The notes under the pieces were generated by a model. That model was not told where the DNA came from. It saw only the letters and a program-made list of their open reading frames with translations, and ran no database searches. A program made the translations under genes and the position numbers. Below are positions 43,614 to 51,943 of a stretch of 64,000 nt of DNA, piece after piece. The DNA is from Gammaproteobacteria bacterium. Its GTDB lineage: Bacteria; Pseudomonadota; Gammaproteobacteria; Burkholderiales; Burkholderiaceae_C. Location: positions 62,001 through 126,000 of the forward strand of contig JAHJWB010000001.1 in NCBI GenBank assembly GCA_018828125.1, in the 5' to 3' direction. How positions within the stretch are numbered: position 1 is the first letter of the stretch; each line of letters opens with the position of its first letter.

Positions 43614-45536
43614 ATGTGCGGCATCGTCGGCGCAGTCTCTGCGCGCAACATCGTTCCAATCCTCGTTCAGGGCCTGCAGCGGCTCGAGTACCGGGGGTAT
43701 GACTCGTGCGGCGTCGCCGTGCACGCGTCCAGCCTGGATGCCACCCGCCCGGCGGGCTTGCAGCGCGCCCGCAGCACCGCCCGCGTGGCCGAGCTGCTGG
43801 AGCAGGTGACCACCGAACATATCGACGGCGCTACCGGCATCGCCCACACCCGCTGGGCCACCCACGGCGCGCCCGCGGTGCACAACGCCCATCCACATTT
43901 CAGCCATGGCACGGGGGGCGACGCCCACGCGCAGGCTGCGGGCCGTGTGGCCCTGGTGCACAACGGCATCATCGAAAACCACGAAGAACTGCGCAAGGCA
44001 CTGCAAGCGCGCGGCTATGTGTTCATGAGCCAGACCGATACCGAGGTCATTGCCCACCTGGTGGACAGCCACTACAGCGGCGACTTGTTCGACGCTGTGC
44101 AGGCCACGGTGGCCGAACTGCACGGCGCCTACGCCATTGCCGTCATGCACAAGGACGAACCCCACCGCGTGGTGGGCGCACGGGCTGGGTCACCGCTCAT
44201 CCTGGGTGTGGGCATAGGCGGCTCGGAACATTTTCTGGCCAGCGACGCCATGGCCCTGGCGGGCGTCACGGACCAGATCGTGTACCTGGAAGAAGGGGAC
44301 CTGGTCGACCTGCAACTGGGCCGCTACTGGATCGTGGCCAAAGGCCAGAGCGCGCGGCAGGCGCTTACGCACGAGCAGCGCCCCGTGCGCACTGTGCTGG
44401 CCCACAGCGGCGCGGCCGAGCTGGGACCGTACCGCCACTACATGCAAAAGGAAATCTTCGAGCAACCCCGCGCCATTGCAGATACGCTGGAAGGCGTCGA
44501 AGGCATCGTGCCTGAGCTTTTTGACGGTGCAGGCCAACACGGTGCGCCCGGTGCCGCCGCCTGGCGCGTGTTCAAGGAGATCGACAGCGTCTTGATCCTG
44601 GCCTGCGGCACCAGCTACTACAGCGGCTGCACGGCCAAATACTGGCTCGAAGACATCGCGGGCATTCCCACGCAAGTCGAAGTGGCCAGCGAATACCGCT
44701 ACCGCACCAGCGTGCCCAACCCGCGCACCCTGGTCGTCACCATCAGCCAGAGCGGCGAAACCGCCGACACCCTGGCAGCCCTGCGCCACGCGCAATCTTT
44801 GGGCATGCAGCACACGCTCACCATCTGCAACGTGGCCACCAGCGCCATGGTGCGTGAGTGCAAGCTGGCGTACATCACCCGCGCCGGGGTTGAGATAGGC
44901 GTGGCCAGCACCAAGGCGTTCACCACGCAGCTCGCAGGCCTGTTCCTGCTGACGCTGGCCCTGGCCCAATCCAAAGGCCGACTGAGCGAAGAGCAGGAAA
45001 CTACCCACCTCAAAACCATGCGCCACCTGCCGGTGGCGCTACAGGCGGTGCTGGCGCTGGAGCCGCAGATCATCAGCTGGGCCGAAGACTTTGCGCGCAT
45101 GGAAAACGCACTTTTTTTGGGCCGTGGCCTGCACTACCCCATTGCGCTGGAAGGCGCGCTGAAACTCAAGGAAATCAGCTACATCCATGCCGAGGCTTAC
45201 CCAGCGGGAGAGCTGAAGCACGGCCCCCTGGCCCTGGTCACCAGCGCCATGCCCGTGGTCACCGTGGCGCCCAACGACGCACTGCTGGAGAAGCTCAAAA
45301 GCAACATGCAAGAGGTGCGTGCGCGCGCTGGTGTGCTGTATGTGTTGGCCGATGCCGATACGCGCATTGAAAGCAGCGAAGGCATCCACGTCATCCGCAT
45401 GCCCGAACACTACGGCCCACTGAGCCCGCTGCTGCACGTGGTGCCGCTGCAGTTGCTGGCGTATCACACGGCGTGTGCGAGGGGAACGGATGTGGATAAG
45501 CCCAGAAATTTAGCGAAAAGTGTCACGGTGGAGTGA
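43614..45536 (+). CDS. glmS: Glutamine--fructose-6-phosphate aminotransferase
   Basis: The 640-residue enzyme makes glucosamine-6-phosphate, the first step to UDP-GlcNAc. Cys2 of MCGIVGAVS is the glutaminase nucleophile. [23 protein letters not shown] and [12 protein letters not shown] mark the glutaminase domain. Two SIS domains follow ([10 protein letters not shown] and [10 protein letters not shown]), and the end is [13 protein letters not shown]. It is about 30 residues longer than E. coli GlmS, mainly in loops of the glutaminase domain (residues 40-60 and 95-115). No glmS ribozyme is present. Confidence 0.98.
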   Translation: MCGIVGAVSARNIVPILVQGLQRLEYRGYDSCGVAVHASSLDATRPAGLQRARSTARVAELLEQVTTEHIDGATGIAHTRWATHGAPAVHNAHPHFSHGTGGDAHAQAAGRVALVHNGIIENHEELRKALQARGYVFMSQTDTEVIAHLVDSHYSGDLFDAVQATVAELHGAYAIAVMHKDEPHRVVGARAGSPLILGVGIGGSEHFLASDAMALAGVTDQIVYLEEGDLVDLQLGRYWIVAKGQSARQALTHEQRPVRTVLAHSGAAELGPYRHYMQKEIFEQPRAIADTLEGVEGIVPELFDGAGQHGAPGAAAWRVFKEIDSVLILACGTSYYSGCTAKYWLEDIAGIPTQVEVASEYRYRTSVPNPRTLVVTISQSGETADTLAALRHAQSLGMQHTLTICNVATSAMVRECKLAYITRAGVEIGVASTKAFTTQLAGLFLLTLALAQSKGRLSEEQETTHLKTMRHLPVALQAVLALEPQIISWAEDFARMENALFLGRGLHYPIALEGALKLKEISYIHAEAYPAGELKHGPLALVTSAMPVVTVAPNDALLEKLKSNMQEVRARAGVLYVLADADTRIESSEGIHVIRMPEHYGPLSPLLHVVPLQLLAYHTACARGTDVDKPRNLAKSVTVE

Positions 45537-45604
45537 CGTGCGTTGGATCGATTTGAATATTGATTTACTTGACCCGTCCTGAATAGCGTTGACATCCGGG
45601 CCGG

Positions 45605-46133
45605 TTAAACCTCCAGCCGAACTATCTCGGCCAAGGACGCCCGATGCACCGCATCGGGCGTTTTCATTTTCAGCGACAGATGGGGCCTCTCGCAGCTGTA
45701 GAACCCTACCGCCTGCTCGACCATGCGCCTGGCCTGGGCAAGATCCCCAGGACGCTGCAGGAACAACTTTGTCTTCGGTATGCCGTTGACCCGCTCGGTC
45801 CGTGCATTCTGGCAGCGATCGCAGTCGCAGTCATCTGTCGTTGAGCAGGTCACGCCGTGCCGCTGGTGCAGGGCCTGGTAGTGCGCCGAGCCGTACTGCT
45901 GCTCGGGGAGGCGTCTCTTGCTCTTGGCTATTGGCATGGTTGCAGATGATGCCCAGCCGTCCAGCCCAGGTGGCCTTAGCTGCGAAGCTATGCCAAAACC
46001 GTCGAGTTGCCCTGGATGCCGTACTTGCGCTGCGCCCCTTTGCAAATGAGTTGGCCTTTTCTACTTGTTCGACCACCGTCAATTTAAAGGCGAGCGTTTA
46101 GTCGCGCTCTGTGTGTTTGATCGCCGATTCCAT
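45605..46133 (-). pseudogene. Broken IS3-family transposase
   Basis: Reading the minus strand, MESAIKHTERD is stopped by TAA where a Tyr codon is expected. The frame then continues LAFKLTVVEQVEKA and shifts. The helix-turn-helix piece QRKYGIQGNSTVLA is followed by TAG where Trp is expected. The catalytic core is largely missing. The end of the DDE domain survives (NARTERVNGIPKTKLFLQ, then GFYSCERPHLSLKMKTPDAV). It cannot make an active transposase. Confidence 0.85.
45638..45670 (+). terminator. Rho-independent terminator downstream of glmS, within IS remnant
   Basis: CGCCCGATGC, loop ACC and GCATCGGGCG form a perfect 10-base stem followed by TTTTCATTTT. It is the first strong terminator after glmS, about 100 bases past its stop. 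It is made from the 3' coding end of the dead transposase. Confidence 0.8.
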
Positions 46134-46194
46134 GACACATCTCCCTTGTGAAAGGTTCACGTGTCAATGCTGGGTAGGACGGGTCACCCAAAAC

Positions 46195-46218
46195 AAAAAG
46201 GGCTCCCAAAGGGAGCCC
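46195..46218 (-). terminator. Rho-independent terminator of the DUF4148 gene
   Basis: On the minus strand GGGCTCCC, TTT and GGGAGCCC are followed by TTTTT. It lies 104 bases after the DUF4148 stop. Confidence 0.9.
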
Positions 46219-46322
46219 TGTTTGCTTGGTCAGCGCGGGTGTCTTTCAAAACACCTCCCATGGCAGCAGCACCCGCACCGCGCGAAGTGCCACCACCATG
46301 GGAAGTCCCGCAACTGTGTCAA

Positions 46323-46616
46323 TTACATGGCGCTGAATTCGCCGTGGGGGATCTGGCCCAAACGCAGCGCTTCAGCAGCTTGTGCACGCACCGCAGCGCG
46401 GTCAGCCGTAGACGAGTACGTCACCACACGTGAACCAGCAGGTTCTTGGCTGCGGGTCTGGGCCACGGTAGCTGCCTCAGCCTGAACTTCTGCACGGGTG
46501 CGGTTGGTATCGAACTGAAGAGCGTATTGCGAGCCATCGGCTTCATCAGCCTGAGCACCAAAAGCGGTGAAAGCAGTAACAGCAGCGATAGAGAGGAAAC
46601 GGGCAGTCTTGTTCAT
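46323..46616 (-). CDS. DUF4148 domain exported protein
   Basis: The 97-residue protein has a signal peptide (FLSIAAVTAFTAFGAQA) and a DUF4148-like body: TRAEVQAEAATVAQTRSQEP, then ADRAAVRAQAAEALRLGQIP, ending in GEFSAM. AAGGA precedes the ATG and a terminator follows. Proteins of this type are abundant, small and periplasmic in Burkholderiales; function is unknown. Confidence 0.85.
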   Translation of the reverse strand: MNKTARFLSIAAVTAFTAFGAQADEADGSQYALQFDTNRTRAEVQAEAATVAQTRSQEPAGSRVVTYSSTADRAAVRAQAAEALRLGQIPHGEFSAM

Positions 46617-46862
46617 GATGCAAATCCTTGGATAAAAAGCGTCTCAAAAAGGCCGGGTCAAAAACCATTCCTGAACCGGGTTCGGTGAGTCGCCTTACGG
46701 GTTCGGCTCATCGATGGGTTGAACTGTACGCCGATGGTGTTCAGAGAAAAACCACTCGGTCGCAAACTGACTATTCCAGTATTGAAAACAATTAAGCAGC
46801 ACGACCGTCCTCCACAAATCCTTCCCAAGGGTTCTTTTTGACATGCACTTTTCCCAGGAAAA

Positions 46863-46878
46863 CTGTATATTCATACAG
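46863..46878 (+). promoter_or_regulatory. Candidate LexA (SOS) box
   Basis: CTGTATATTCATACAG is a near-perfect palindrome matching the gammaproteobacterial LexA consensus CTG-N10-CAG in 14 of 16 positions (against CTGTATATATATACAG). It lies 26 bases before the start of a small orphan gene. TTGACA at 46838-46843 could serve as its -35, so LexA binding would cover the -10 region. Confidence 0.75.
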
Positions 46879-46904
46879 TCCACAATCACATCGGAGAAGC
46901 CATC

Positions 46905-47213
46905 ATGGAAACCATCGAATTCACCTACACCGTCACCCTGCGCGACTACCCTGAAGGGCTGCCCGCCAAGGAACGCCTTGCAGCGGAGGCTCGCTACGCC
47001 AAGGCCCTGGAAAAGCAACTCGGTGGCCCCGAACAAGTTGCAGCGGCCCTGGACACCATGAACATCCTTGAAGAGTCTCCGTCTGAGGTTGTGTCACCCG
47101 GAGATCTCACCTTGCTCAAGGCCTGGGGCAAGGCCACCACCGCAGCCAAGCAGGCGGGGTTCCGGGATCTGGGTGAGGGGGATGGGGCGTACTTCGAAGT
47201 GCGGCTGGGATGA
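46905..47213 (+). CDS. Small orphan protein, predicted SOS-induced
   Basis: The acidic protein of 102 residues (METIEFTYTVTLRDYPEGLP at the start, AYFEVRLG at the end) has no signal peptide or membrane segment and no family I can recognise. CGGAG about 10 bases before the ATG is a good ribosome site, and codon choice is GC-rich as in its neighbours, so the gene is probably real. The upstream LexA box predicts induction by DNA damage. Partners are not apparent; the next gene is on the other strand. Confidence 0.7.
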   Translation: METIEFTYTVTLRDYPEGLPAKERLAAEARYAKALEKQLGGPEQVAAALDTMNILEESPSEVVSPGDLTLLKAWGKATTAAKQAGFRDLGEGDGAYFEVRLG

Positions 47214-47448
47214 AGGTCGAGATCCACTATTGATAGCGTGTCAAGTCTTCAGCGGGGAAGTGGTTCTTGACGTAGCCGCTCAATGGCGGATGGTCTTTCG
47301 TATGGACGTCGACAGCCAATTAAGTTGTCTCCTATGAGCATGGAGACTGCTCAAAAGCCCGCCAATACGGCACCTCGAAGAGGACTCTTCCAGTGGCAAA
47401 AACACCTTTTTCCCGTGCTTGCTCAGGGATCCAACCACACGAAAAATC

Positions 47449-48141
47449 CTATCGTTTCGAGTACTGCATTTCGCCAAAGAGCGCTGAGCGGGCGCTCTCG
47501 TCGTAAGCGGGTCTCCGTAGTTCGGACAACACTGCAACTCCCAGCTGCACTGCCGACCGGTTGGCTATGACGGTAAACCAGCGATCAAGGTGAGGGTAGT
47601 CGGAGAGGCGAACGCCTTGCTTTTCCCAGTTGCGCAACCAAGGCCAGACGGCCATATCCGCAATGGAGTAGGCGTCACCACCCAACCATCGGGACGCTGC
47701 CAGACGCCGCTCGATCACGCCGTAAAGGCGCTTGGCTTCATTGGTGTAGCGGTTGATGGCGTACGGAATCTTTTCAGGTGCATACAGCCTGAAATGGTGG
47801 TTCTGTCCCAGCATGAGCCCTAGGCCCCCTATCTGGAACATCAACCATTGAAGTACCTCGTACCGGCCTCGGTCATCGGTTGGTAGGAAGCGCCCGGACT
47901 TGCCCGCTAAGTACAGAAGGATCGCTCCAGACTCGAACACGCTAATCGGCTCGCCATCTGGCCCATCGGGGTCGCGGATGGCGGGAATCTTGTTGTTCGG
48001 GCTGATCGCCAGAAACTCCGGCTGGAACTGCTCGCCCGCACCGATGTTGACCGGGTGAGCGCGGTAGGCCAAGCCGCACTCCTCCAACATGATGTGAACC
48101 TTAATTCCATTGGGAGTGGCCCATGAATAAACGTCAATCAT
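47449..48141 (-). CDS. Glutathione S-transferase, Nu-class (YghU/YfcG-like)
   Basis: The 230-residue GST has an N-terminal thioredoxin fold with SWATPNGIKVHIMLEE (the TPNGxK motif of the YfcG/YghU group) and SVFESGAILLYLAGKSGRF, then an all-helical C-terminal domain (SIADMAVWPWLRNWE). Members use glutathione or GSSG in disulfide-bond reductase or peroxide reactions. It starts 3 bases after the full-length end of the Bug gene upstream, so it is the last gene of the catabolic unit. Confidence 0.88.
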   Translation of the reverse strand: MIDVYSWATPNGIKVHIMLEECGLAYRAHPVNIGAGEQFQPEFLAISPNNKIPAIRDPDGPDGEPISVFESGAILLYLAGKSGRFLPTDDRGRYEVLQWLMFQIGGLGLMLGQNHHFRLYAPEKIPYAINRYTNEAKRLYGVIERRLAASRWLGGDAYSIADMAVWPWLRNWEKQGVRLSDYPHLDRWFTVIANRSAVQLGVAVLSELRRPAYDESARSALFGEMQYSKR

Positions 48142-48207
48142 GGATCACTCCACCTTCACGTTAGCGCTCTTTACTTTGTCGAGCTGGGCCTTGCCCGCAT
48201 CGGCTGC

Positions 48208-49116
48208 CTAGGCTTTGAATGCGGCGGGCCCTTCGAAGGGCGCTGCCTCGTTGCCGGTGGCCAGCAGCTTCTCCCGTACCGCCGGGTCTGCCAGCACCTT
48301 GTTGGATGCAACCACCAGCCTGGCCTGAAGCTCTGGCGGAAGTTGGGCCGGGCCAAACAACCCGAACCAAAATGAGAACTCGAACCCCGAAAGGCCCAGC
48401 GAGTCCAGCGTGGGGAGACCGGGCGCCACGACAGATGGCTGACGCGTAGTCACACCTAGCATCGTCACCACGCCCTGGCGCCACAAGGGCAACACCGAAG
48501 CGGCCGTACCAAATGCAAGATCAACCTCACCCGTGGCCACTGCCTGCAACGCTGGCGCGCCACCCTTGAACGGGATGTGGACCATGGACACACCGCTGGC
48601 TTTCTCGAAAGTGCGCGCTGCCAAATGCGGCGAACCGCCGATTCCGGATGAAGAGCAGTTGAGCTTTCCCGGTTGCGCGATGGCGCGTGCCACAAGGTCC
48701 TTTAGCTGCGTGATACCGCTCTTTGGGCTGACCGCCAAGACCAGGGGCGACACAGTGATGCGATTGATTGGCGTGAAATCGGCTGATGTGTACCGCACTC
48801 CGTACAGGTGCTGGTCGATACCATATAGCGTGCCAGTGGCAAGACCAATGGTGTAGCCGTCGGCTGGTGCACGGGCTAGCAATGCGGAAGCGAGCGTGCC
48901 TCCCGCGCCAGGCTTGTTGTCCACCACTACGCCTTGTCCGAGTTCCTTGCTCAACGCCTCACCGAAGATGCGGGCGATTCCATCTCCTGCGCCTGATGGT
49001 GAGTAGCCTACGATCAGGCGGATGGGCCTTTTGGGGTAGTCGCTCGCCTTTGCAGTGTTCAAGCATCCCAGTAGCGACAACAGGAGCGCAATGGTAACGA
49101 CGCGGTGTAGTTTCAT
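48208..49116 (-). CDS. Bug-type solute-binding protein cut short by an amber codon
   Basis: The 302-residue protein has a signal peptide with a possible lipobox (LLSLLGC) and Bug motifs VGYSPSGAGDGIARI, DNKPGAGGT and PADGYTI. AGGAGG lies 10 bases before the ATG at 49116. The frame is stopped by TAG at 48208-48210 after PAAFKA. It then remains open for 20 more codons (AADAGKAQLDKVKSANVKVE) to a TGA at 48145-48147. The usual Bug C-terminus is therefore intact beyond a single stop, where Trp (TGG) would fit. It is either a recent nonsense mutation, a sequencing error, or suppressed. Confidence 0.85.
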   Translation of the reverse strand: MKLHRVVTIALLLSLLGCLNTAKASDYPKRPIRLIVGYSPSGAGDGIARIFGEALSKELGQGVVVDNKPGAGGTLASALLARAPADGYTIGLATGTLYGIDQHLYGVRYTSADFTPINRITVSPLVLAVSPKSGITQLKDLVARAIAQPGKLNCSSSGIGGSPHLAARTFEKASGVSMVHIPFKGGAPALQAVATGEVDLAFGTAASVLPLWRQGVVTMLGVTTRQPSVVAPGLPTLDSLGLSGFEFSFWFGLFGPAQLPPELQARLVVASNKVLADPAVREKLLATGNEAAPFEGPAAFKA

Positions 49117-49145
49117 GGACTGTTGCCTCCTCATGCGGTGCTCTG

Positions 49146-49907
49146 TCACTGGCCTGTAAACCGAGGAGCGCGTTTTTCCGTCCATGCGGCCTGGCCCTCG
49201 CGCAGGTCCGCCGATTGAAAGGCGCGCAATGCGTCTGCATTGAACTCATCCACGTCCAATGTGCCCCGCGCCATGCGGTTGAGGTGGCGCTTCATGCCAA
49301 GCAGGGCCAGGGGCGCCATGGACGCGCAGTCGCGCGACAGCGCGGCCACCTCTTCGTCCAGCCCTACGGCTTCCACCAGTTGCGTGAGGTAACCGATGCG
49401 CAGCATTTGCGCCGCAGCGATCTTGCGCGATGCGAGAAACAGCAGCTTGGCATTGTCCAGCCCCAGCCGGCTCTTATAGCGTTCCATCCCAGAGCGGTAA
49501 TAGTGCAGGCCGAGACGTGCGGCAGGCATGAGCATGTCGATGCCTTCGGCTCCCACGCGAAAATCGCAGGCGAGCGCTAGGTCCGTCGCGCCACCATAAA
49601 CTCCGCCGTGTAACACTGCAATGGTCACGGGGCGCGCCATCTCCAATTCGTCGACCACGCCTGCAAAGTCCACTTTGCGAGAAGCTCCAATGCTGCCAAT
49701 GTCGTAGCCACTGCAAAAGTATTTTCCGGTGCTGCGCAGTTGAAGCACCAGCAATTCAGGACGCGCGTTGACCTGGTTGATCAATTCGGTCAGCTGTTCC
49801 AGGTCATCGGCGGTGAGCCGATTGGCTTGGTCGGGTCGCCGGAGGGTAATGGTGGCTAACGCGCCTTCGGTGGTGAGTTCTGGGAGTGCGTTCATCGGTA
49901 TGGTCAT
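49146..49907 (-). CDS. Enoyl-CoA hydratase/isomerase family protein 1
   Basis: The 253-residue crotonase-fold protein has the oxyanion-hole segments KYFCSGYDIGSIG (about 62-74) and HGGVYGGATDLALACDFRVG (about 100-119), and a C-terminal RAPRFTG. The acid/base Glu pair of true hydratases is not obvious (MPAARLGLHYYRSG), so the reaction may be isomerisation, hydrolysis or decarboxylation. It overlaps the second hydratase gene by 4 bases. Confidence 0.88.
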   Translation of the reverse strand: MTIPMNALPELTTEGALATITLRRPDQANRLTADDLEQLTELINQVNARPELLVLQLRSTGKYFCSGYDIGSIGASRKVDFAGVVDELEMARPVTIAVLHGGVYGGATDLALACDFRVGAEGIDMLMPAARLGLHYYRSGMERYKSRLGLDNAKLLFLASRKIAAAQMLRIGYLTQLVEAVGLDEEVAALSRDCASMAPLALLGMKRHLNRMARGTLDVDEFNADALRAFQSADLREGQAAWTEKRAPRFTGQ

Positions 49908-50707
49908 CGGCCTTGGAATTGGGGGGGGCGTTTTGCCAGGAACGCGCGACGGCCCTCCCGGTAGTCCTCGCTGTCAAAGCAGCGCATCACCAGCGCGGTC
50001 ACGGCATCGGCGCTCTCTGTATGGTCAGAATATTGCTCGAAGGCTTGCAGCGCTTTCTTGACCGCATGCACGGTCAGAGGAGCATTGGCAGCGACCTGCG
50101 ACGCATACGCTGTCACATGTGCTTCCAGTTGCGCTGCGTCGACTACTGCATTCACCAAGCCCACTTTCAGTGCCTCATCGGCCTCCAGGAAGCGTGCGCT
50201 GAGAAGGATGTCTTTGGCGGTCGAGGGACCTACCAGGCGCGCCAGCGCAGCCACACCACGGTAGTCGTAGCCCAGGCCCAGCCTGGCCGCGGGAATCGAA
50301 AAGCGTGAGGCAGACGACGCAAACCGAACGTCAGCCGCCAGCGCAATGGCCAGCCCGCCGCCCACGCAATAGCCTTCGATCATGGCAATCAGCGGCTTGC
50401 TCAGCGCCACCAGACCGGCATGGCCCCGGGCAGAGATGGCGTCATAGCTCTTTTTCTGCTCGGAGTCGGCGCGGTGCTGTTCGAACTCCGAGATGTCTGC
50501 CCCGGAGACGAAAGCCTTCCCGCCCGCCCCCTTCATGACCACGACGCGTACCTGCGGGTCGCGTTCAAAGTTCTCAGCCGCAATGCCCATGCCCTGCCAC
50601 ATGTCCAGCGACATGGCGTTGCGTCGCTCTGGATGGTTGAAGGTGATCCAGCCGACGCCGTCGCGTACTTCGGCCAGTATGCGCGAGGTTCCCAGTTCCA
50701 TGGTCAT
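49904..50707 (-). CDS. Enoyl-CoA hydratase/isomerase family protein 2
   Basis: The 267-residue crotonase paralogue has GKAFVSGADISEFEQH and GYCVGGGLAIALAADVRFAS (oxyanion hole), then IPAARLGLGYDYRGVAALAR and the C-terminal KRPPQFQGR. It differs clearly from the preceding gene product, suggesting two successive CoA-ester steps. It overlaps the CoA-transferase gene by 4 bases and the first hydratase gene by 4. Confidence 0.9.
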   Translation of the reverse strand: MTMELGTSRILAEVRDGVGWITFNHPERRNAMSLDMWQGMGIAAENFERDPQVRVVVMKGAGGKAFVSGADISEFEQHRADSEQKKSYDAISARGHAGLVALSKPLIAMIEGYCVGGGLAIALAADVRFASSASRFSIPAARLGLGYDYRGVAALARLVGPSTAKDILLSARFLEADEALKVGLVNAVVDAAQLEAHVTAYASQVAANAPLTVHAVKKALQAFEQYSDHTESADAVTALVMRCFDSEDYREGRRAFLAKRPPQFQGR

Positions 50708-51942
50708 GCCACGGCCCCTTCGCTGCGCATCGCGGCAATCGCATCATCGGTGTAGCCTAGTTCGCTCAGCACGTCGTCGGTGTGCTCCCCAGCGTCAGGC
50801 GCGGCTCGTTGAAACGCTTCGGCATGCACGCAGGCCGAGAGGTTGATGGGCGAGCGCAGCAGATTCAGCGAGCCCATCTCGGCATGCAGCGCCGGGCGCG
50901 TCATGCGCAGGTGCTTGGCCTGCGCATCCTCGAACGCCTGGCCAATGTCATACACCGGCCCGCATGGCACGCCCGCCTGGTTCAGGCGTTCCACGAGGTC
51001 GGCCACATCGAACTGGCGTGTGAGCGCGCTAATGGCTTCTTCCAGTTCGCGCCGATGAGCAAGCCGCGAGGGTTGATCAATGTAGCGCTCGTCGAGCGTG
51101 AGGTGCGGGGCTTGCAGAAAGTCGCAAAGTCTTCCCCACATCGCGGCGCCAGGCCCGCAGATGTTGACTTTGCCGTCGCGGGCGTCGAAGGTGCCCATGG
51201 GCACAAGCGTGGGATGCGAGTTTCCCTCCTGGCGTGCAATGTGGCCGTCCACGGTGTAGCGCGCCCCCTGGAAGTCGAGCTTGTTGAGCATGGCCTCAAG
51301 CAACGAGGTGTGGACCCACTGGCCTTCTCCTGTGCGCTCGCGGTGCAGCAGCGCTAGCAGGATGCCTTGGCCAAGGAACATGCCGGCGGTGGTGTCCGAA
51401 ATTGCGATGCCTGTGCGAAAGGGACCACGGCCTGGTTCGCCGGTTACCGAACTCAGCCCGCTCATGCCCTGCACGATCTGATCCAGACCTGGCCGCTCTG
51501 CATACGGACCCGTCTGCCCGAAGCCCGAGATGCTGGCGAGGATGATCCGCGGGTTCACCGCGGAAAGGGCTTCATAAGTTAGGCCCAGTCGCTCCTTGAC
51601 CGAAGCGCGGAAGTTTTCTACCACCACGTCGCTTCGCTCCACCAGTTGGCGCAGTATGCGCAAGCCTTCAGCAGTCTTTAGATTCACGCTCAGGCTGCGC
51701 TTGTTGCGGTGCAGGTTCTGCTCGTCGGAGCCGCGCCGAGGCCCCAGCGTTGGCTTGCGATCAGGTGGGTCGATGCGCACGACGTCGGCCCCCCAGTCGG
51801 CCAGCAGGCGCACGGCTACGGGTCCGGCTCGGGCAATGGTGAGGTCGAGCACACGGTAGCCCGCTAGCGGCAGTGCCGATTTGTTGGTGACATGCATAGG
51901 GCGAGGCTTGATAGTGATTGCGGATGTGCTGGGTTGCGGCAT
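50704..51942 (-). CDS. Class III CoA-transferase (CaiB/BaiF family)
   Basis: The product of about 412 residues has the family N-terminus LAGYRVLDLTIARAGPVAVR, DVVRIDPP, the Arg/Asn motif HRNKRSLSVNLK, and GLDQIVQGMSG with the catalytic Asp. It moves CoA between carboxylic acids and should activate the acid released by the esterase or imported by the transporter. The ATG at 51942 begins 1 base after the esterase stop; a later ATG at 51897 is possible. The substrate is unknown. Confidence 0.92.
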   Translation of the reverse strand: MPQPSTSAITIKPRPMHVTNKSALPLAGYRVLDLTIARAGPVAVRLLADWGADVVRIDPPDRKPTLGPRRGSDEQNLHRNKRSLSVNLKTAEGLRILRQLVERSDVVVENFRASVKERLGLTYEALSAVNPRIILASISGFGQTGPYAERPGLDQIVQGMSGLSSVTGEPGRGPFRTGIAISDTTAGMFLGQGILLALLHRERTGEGQWVHTSLLEAMLNKLDFQGARYTVDGHIARQEGNSHPTLVPMGTFDARDGKVNICGPGAAMWGRLCDFLQAPHLTLDERYIDQPSRLAHRRELEEAISALTRQFDVADLVERLNQAGVPCGPVYDIGQAFEDAQAKHLRMTRPALHAEMGSLNLLRSPINLSACVHAEAFQRAAPDAGEHTDDVLSELGYTDDAIAAMRSEGAVA

Positions 51943-51943
51943 T

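Larger units (their letters stand above)
45570..46186 (-). mobile_element. Decayed IS3-type insertion sequence remnant
   Basis: Imperfect terminal inverted repeats of about 25 bases bound the element. The left end (45570-45594) begins TGACCCGTCC and ends GCGTTGACA; the right end (46162-46186) begins TGTCAATGC and ends GGACGGGTCA. The 617-base interval is about half the size of a complete IS3-family element. It holds pieces of a minus-strand transposase with stops, frameshifts and a missing middle. No target duplication is evident. Confidence 0.85.

Noticed and set aside
46187-46320. Flanking sequence as a target-site duplication or second IS end
   Set aside because: Bases next to the two inverted repeats do not match, and the hairpin at 46195-46218 is better explained as the DUF4148 terminator.
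47214-47448. Short open frames between the LexA-box gene and the GST gene
   Set aside because: They have no ribosome site, no family and overlap on both strands; treated as non-coding.
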